DNA from: Lachnospiraceae bacterium UBA935
Lineage (GTDB): Bacteria; Bacillota; Clostridia; Lachnospirales; Lachnospiraceae
Assembly: GCA_002293525.1 (NCBI GenBank)
Contig: DBDJ01000063.1
Coordinates: forward strand, 18,959-25,715
DNA length: 6,757 nt
Reading direction: 5' to 3'
Position numbers and translations under genes: made by a program. The stretch's first letter is position 1; every line of letters starts with the position of its first letter. Shown here one piece after another: positions 5,456 through 6,757 of this stretch. The notes beneath the pieces are model-generated. The model ran no database searches, was not told the DNA's origin, and saw nothing but the letters and a program-made list of their open reading frames with translations.

Positions 5456-6685
5456 ATGCCTAGTGAAACAGGCCGTTTACAGATTAATGTGACTTCATCT
5501 GATGGGTTTCTTCCGATTCAGGATGCCGTGATAACCATTTCCTTTACCGGAGAGCCGGACAGTACTATAGAAGAGCTTACCACCGATTCTTCCGGTCAGA
5601 CCGAAGAGATCGAAGTGCCCGCTCCCCCGATCGACTACAGCATGCAGCCGTCGATGGAACAGCCCTACAGCGAATGCAATATCCAGGTCAATGCGCCGGG
5701 ATATGAACCGGTGCTGATCTCCGGCGCCCAGATCCTGCCGGAAATAAAAGCCATCCAGCCGGTCATGATGAAGCGGCTGGAAGCCGATGAGCGGGAAAAA
5801 GCGGTGGCGATACCGCCGCATACTCTATACGGGGAGTATCCGCCCAAGATTCCCGAGGATGAAATCAAGCCAGTGGATGAAAGCGGGGAAATCATCCTGG
5901 CGCAGGTGGTCATCCCAGAATACGTCGTTGTTCACGACGGCCCGCCGGCAGATGCGGCAGCACCGAATTACTATGTATTATACCGGGACTATATCAAAAA
6001 TGTGGCTTCCAGCGAGATCTACGCCACATGGCCGGAAACTACGATATACGCAAACATACTGGCAATCATGTCGTTCACCCTGAACCGGGTGTATACGGAA
6101 TGGTACCGGAGCCAGGGATATCCGTTTACCATCACCAGTACCACGGCATATGACCATAAGTTTATCTATGAAAGGAATATCTACAGCAACATTGACTTTC
6201 TGGTGGACAGCGTGTTCGCCAATTACCTGTCAAGGCCGGGCGTGAGACAGCCGATCCTGGCTGCCTATTGTGACGGTGACAGGGTGAAATGCGACGGGCT
6301 CAGCCAGTGGGGCTCAAAAGATCTGGGCGATGCCGGTTATACGGCGATAGAGATATTGCGGAATTACTATGGGAATGACATGTATATCAATACCGCAGAA
6401 AGGGTGTCAGGGGTGCCTTCATCATGGCCGGGCTATGATCTCTCTACCGGGTCTTCGGGGGAAAATGTCCGGATCATCCAGCATCAGCTGAACCGGATCG
6501 CGACGGCGTATCCGGCGATTCCCAGGGTGGCGGAGAACGGCACCTATGGGCAGGAGACGATAGAGGCAGTGCGGAAGTTTCAAAGCATTTTCGACATGCC
6601 TCAGACGGGGAGCGTGGATTACCCGACATGGTATAAGATATCATATATCTATACGGCGGTATCCAGGCTGGCGGAACTGCAGTAG
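5456..6685 (+). CDS. SpoIID/LytB-like and peptidoglycan-binding domain protein
   Basis: A 409-residue three-domain protein. Residues 6-105 resemble a carboxypeptidase-regulatory/transthyretin-like beta domain (GRLQINVTSSDG, then PGYEPVLISG). Residues 176-306 match the SpoIID/LytB pattern: YIKNVASSEIYATWP aligns with the family's Y..GVV..EM...WP, making E187 the counterpart of the SpoIID lytic-transglycosylase glutamate, followed by the ALKAQAVAARTYA-like helix (199-211), then GLSQWG (281-286) and AGYTAIEILRNYYG (293-306). The usual GHG before MSQWG is missing, with C279 nearby and C272 upstream. Residues 335-395 form a PG_binding_1 domain (GENVRIIQHQLN to TGSVDYPTWYKI). SpoIID cuts glycan strands during spore engulfment; a wall or spore role here is inferred. 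No signal peptide or membrane segment is visible. ATG 5456 is preferred, with AGAGG 6 nt upstream; the in-frame ATG 5441 has no ribosome binding site. It follows htpG by 91 bp. Confidence 0.88.
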   Translation: MPSETGRLQINVTSSDGFLPIQDAVITISFTGEPDSTIEELTTDSSGQTEEIEVPAPPIDYSMQPSMEQPYSECNIQVNAPGYEPVLISGAQILPEIKAIQPVMMKRLEADEREKAVAIPPHTLYGEYPPKIPEDEIKPVDESGEIILAQVVIPEYVVVHDGPPADAAAPNYYVLYRDYIKNVASSEIYATWPETTIYANILAIMSFTLNRVYTEWYRSQGYPFTITSTTAYDHKFIYERNIYSNIDFLVDSVFANYLSRPGVRQPILAAYCDGDRVKCDGLSQWGSKDLGDAGYTAIEILRNYYGNDMYINTAERVSGVPSSWPGYDLSTGSSGENVRIIQHQLNRIATAYPAIPRVAENGTYGQETIEAVRKFQSIFDMPQTGSVDYPTWYKISYIYTAVSRLAELQ

Positions 6686-6747
6686 ATAGAGAAGAGCCCG
6701 GCCCGGCAGATCCCGTGTCGCTGCAAGGGCGCTACGAGGCAATCAAA

Positions 6748-6757
6748 ATGAACAGTT
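6748..6757 (+). CDS. Possible start of a next gene, cut by the window end
   Basis: ATG 6748 opens Met-Asn-Ser and then leaves the window. ACGAGG (6734-6739) lies 8 nt upstream, a plausible ribosome binding site, and the gap from the previous stop is 62 bp, so the two genes could be co-transcribed. Three codons are too few to name a product or to exclude chance. Confidence 0.3.

Overview
The window looks like a chromosomal stretch from a Gram-positive, endospore-forming-lineage anaerobe of the Clostridia, most plausibly Lachnospiraceae. The evidence is a CIRCE/HrcA operator, a PrsA-type lipoprotein foldase, a SpoIID-like wall protein, the clostridial style of the COG2509 flavoprotein, and strong AGGAG-type ribosome binding sites at moderate GC. 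I see no rRNA, tRNA, CRISPR array, insertion sequence or phage integration signal.

Layout: all four complete genes lie on the + strand. Positions 1-207 hold no gene I can support, only a 9-10 bp tandem repeat. A sigma-A promoter (208-237) drives a COG2509-type FAD-dependent dehydrogenase (312-1706). Its stop codon lies inside a nested tandem repeat (1700-1770). A second array of three 16-bp units (1812-1859) abuts a PrsA/SurA-like parvulin lipoprotein (1872-2927). Then come a CIRCE operator (2982-3008), a near-consensus promoter (3016-3044) and htpG/Hsp90 (start corrected to GTG 3148, to 5364), which carries a strongly acidic insertion of about 90 residues containing perfect 33-bp repeats. 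A long hairpin (5411-5451) buries the ribosome binding site of the last complete gene (5456-6685). That gene encodes a protein with a transthyretin-like N-terminal domain, a SpoIID/LytB-like domain and a C-terminal peptidoglycan-binding domain, but no signal peptide. A possible next start codon lies at the very end (6748).

How it fits together: PrsA (folding outside the membrane) and HtpG (cytosolic Hsp90, apparently under heat-shock repressor HrcA) are neighbouring protein-folding genes with separate control regions. The last gene probably acts on peptidoglycan, possibly in sporulation. The flavoprotein has no obvious functional link to the others. The genes look like adjacent single units or short transcripts rather than one tight operon, with 73-220 bp gaps that hold their own signals.

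Most notable: short tandem repeats recur in nearly every gap and once inside htpG; the CIRCE lies unusually just upstream of the -35 box; a 16-pair hairpin may both end htpG transcription and mask the next gene's ribosome binding site; and the SpoIID-like protein lacks a visible export signal. No wholly new system is evident. These are regulatory and domain-architecture oddities around recognisable genes.
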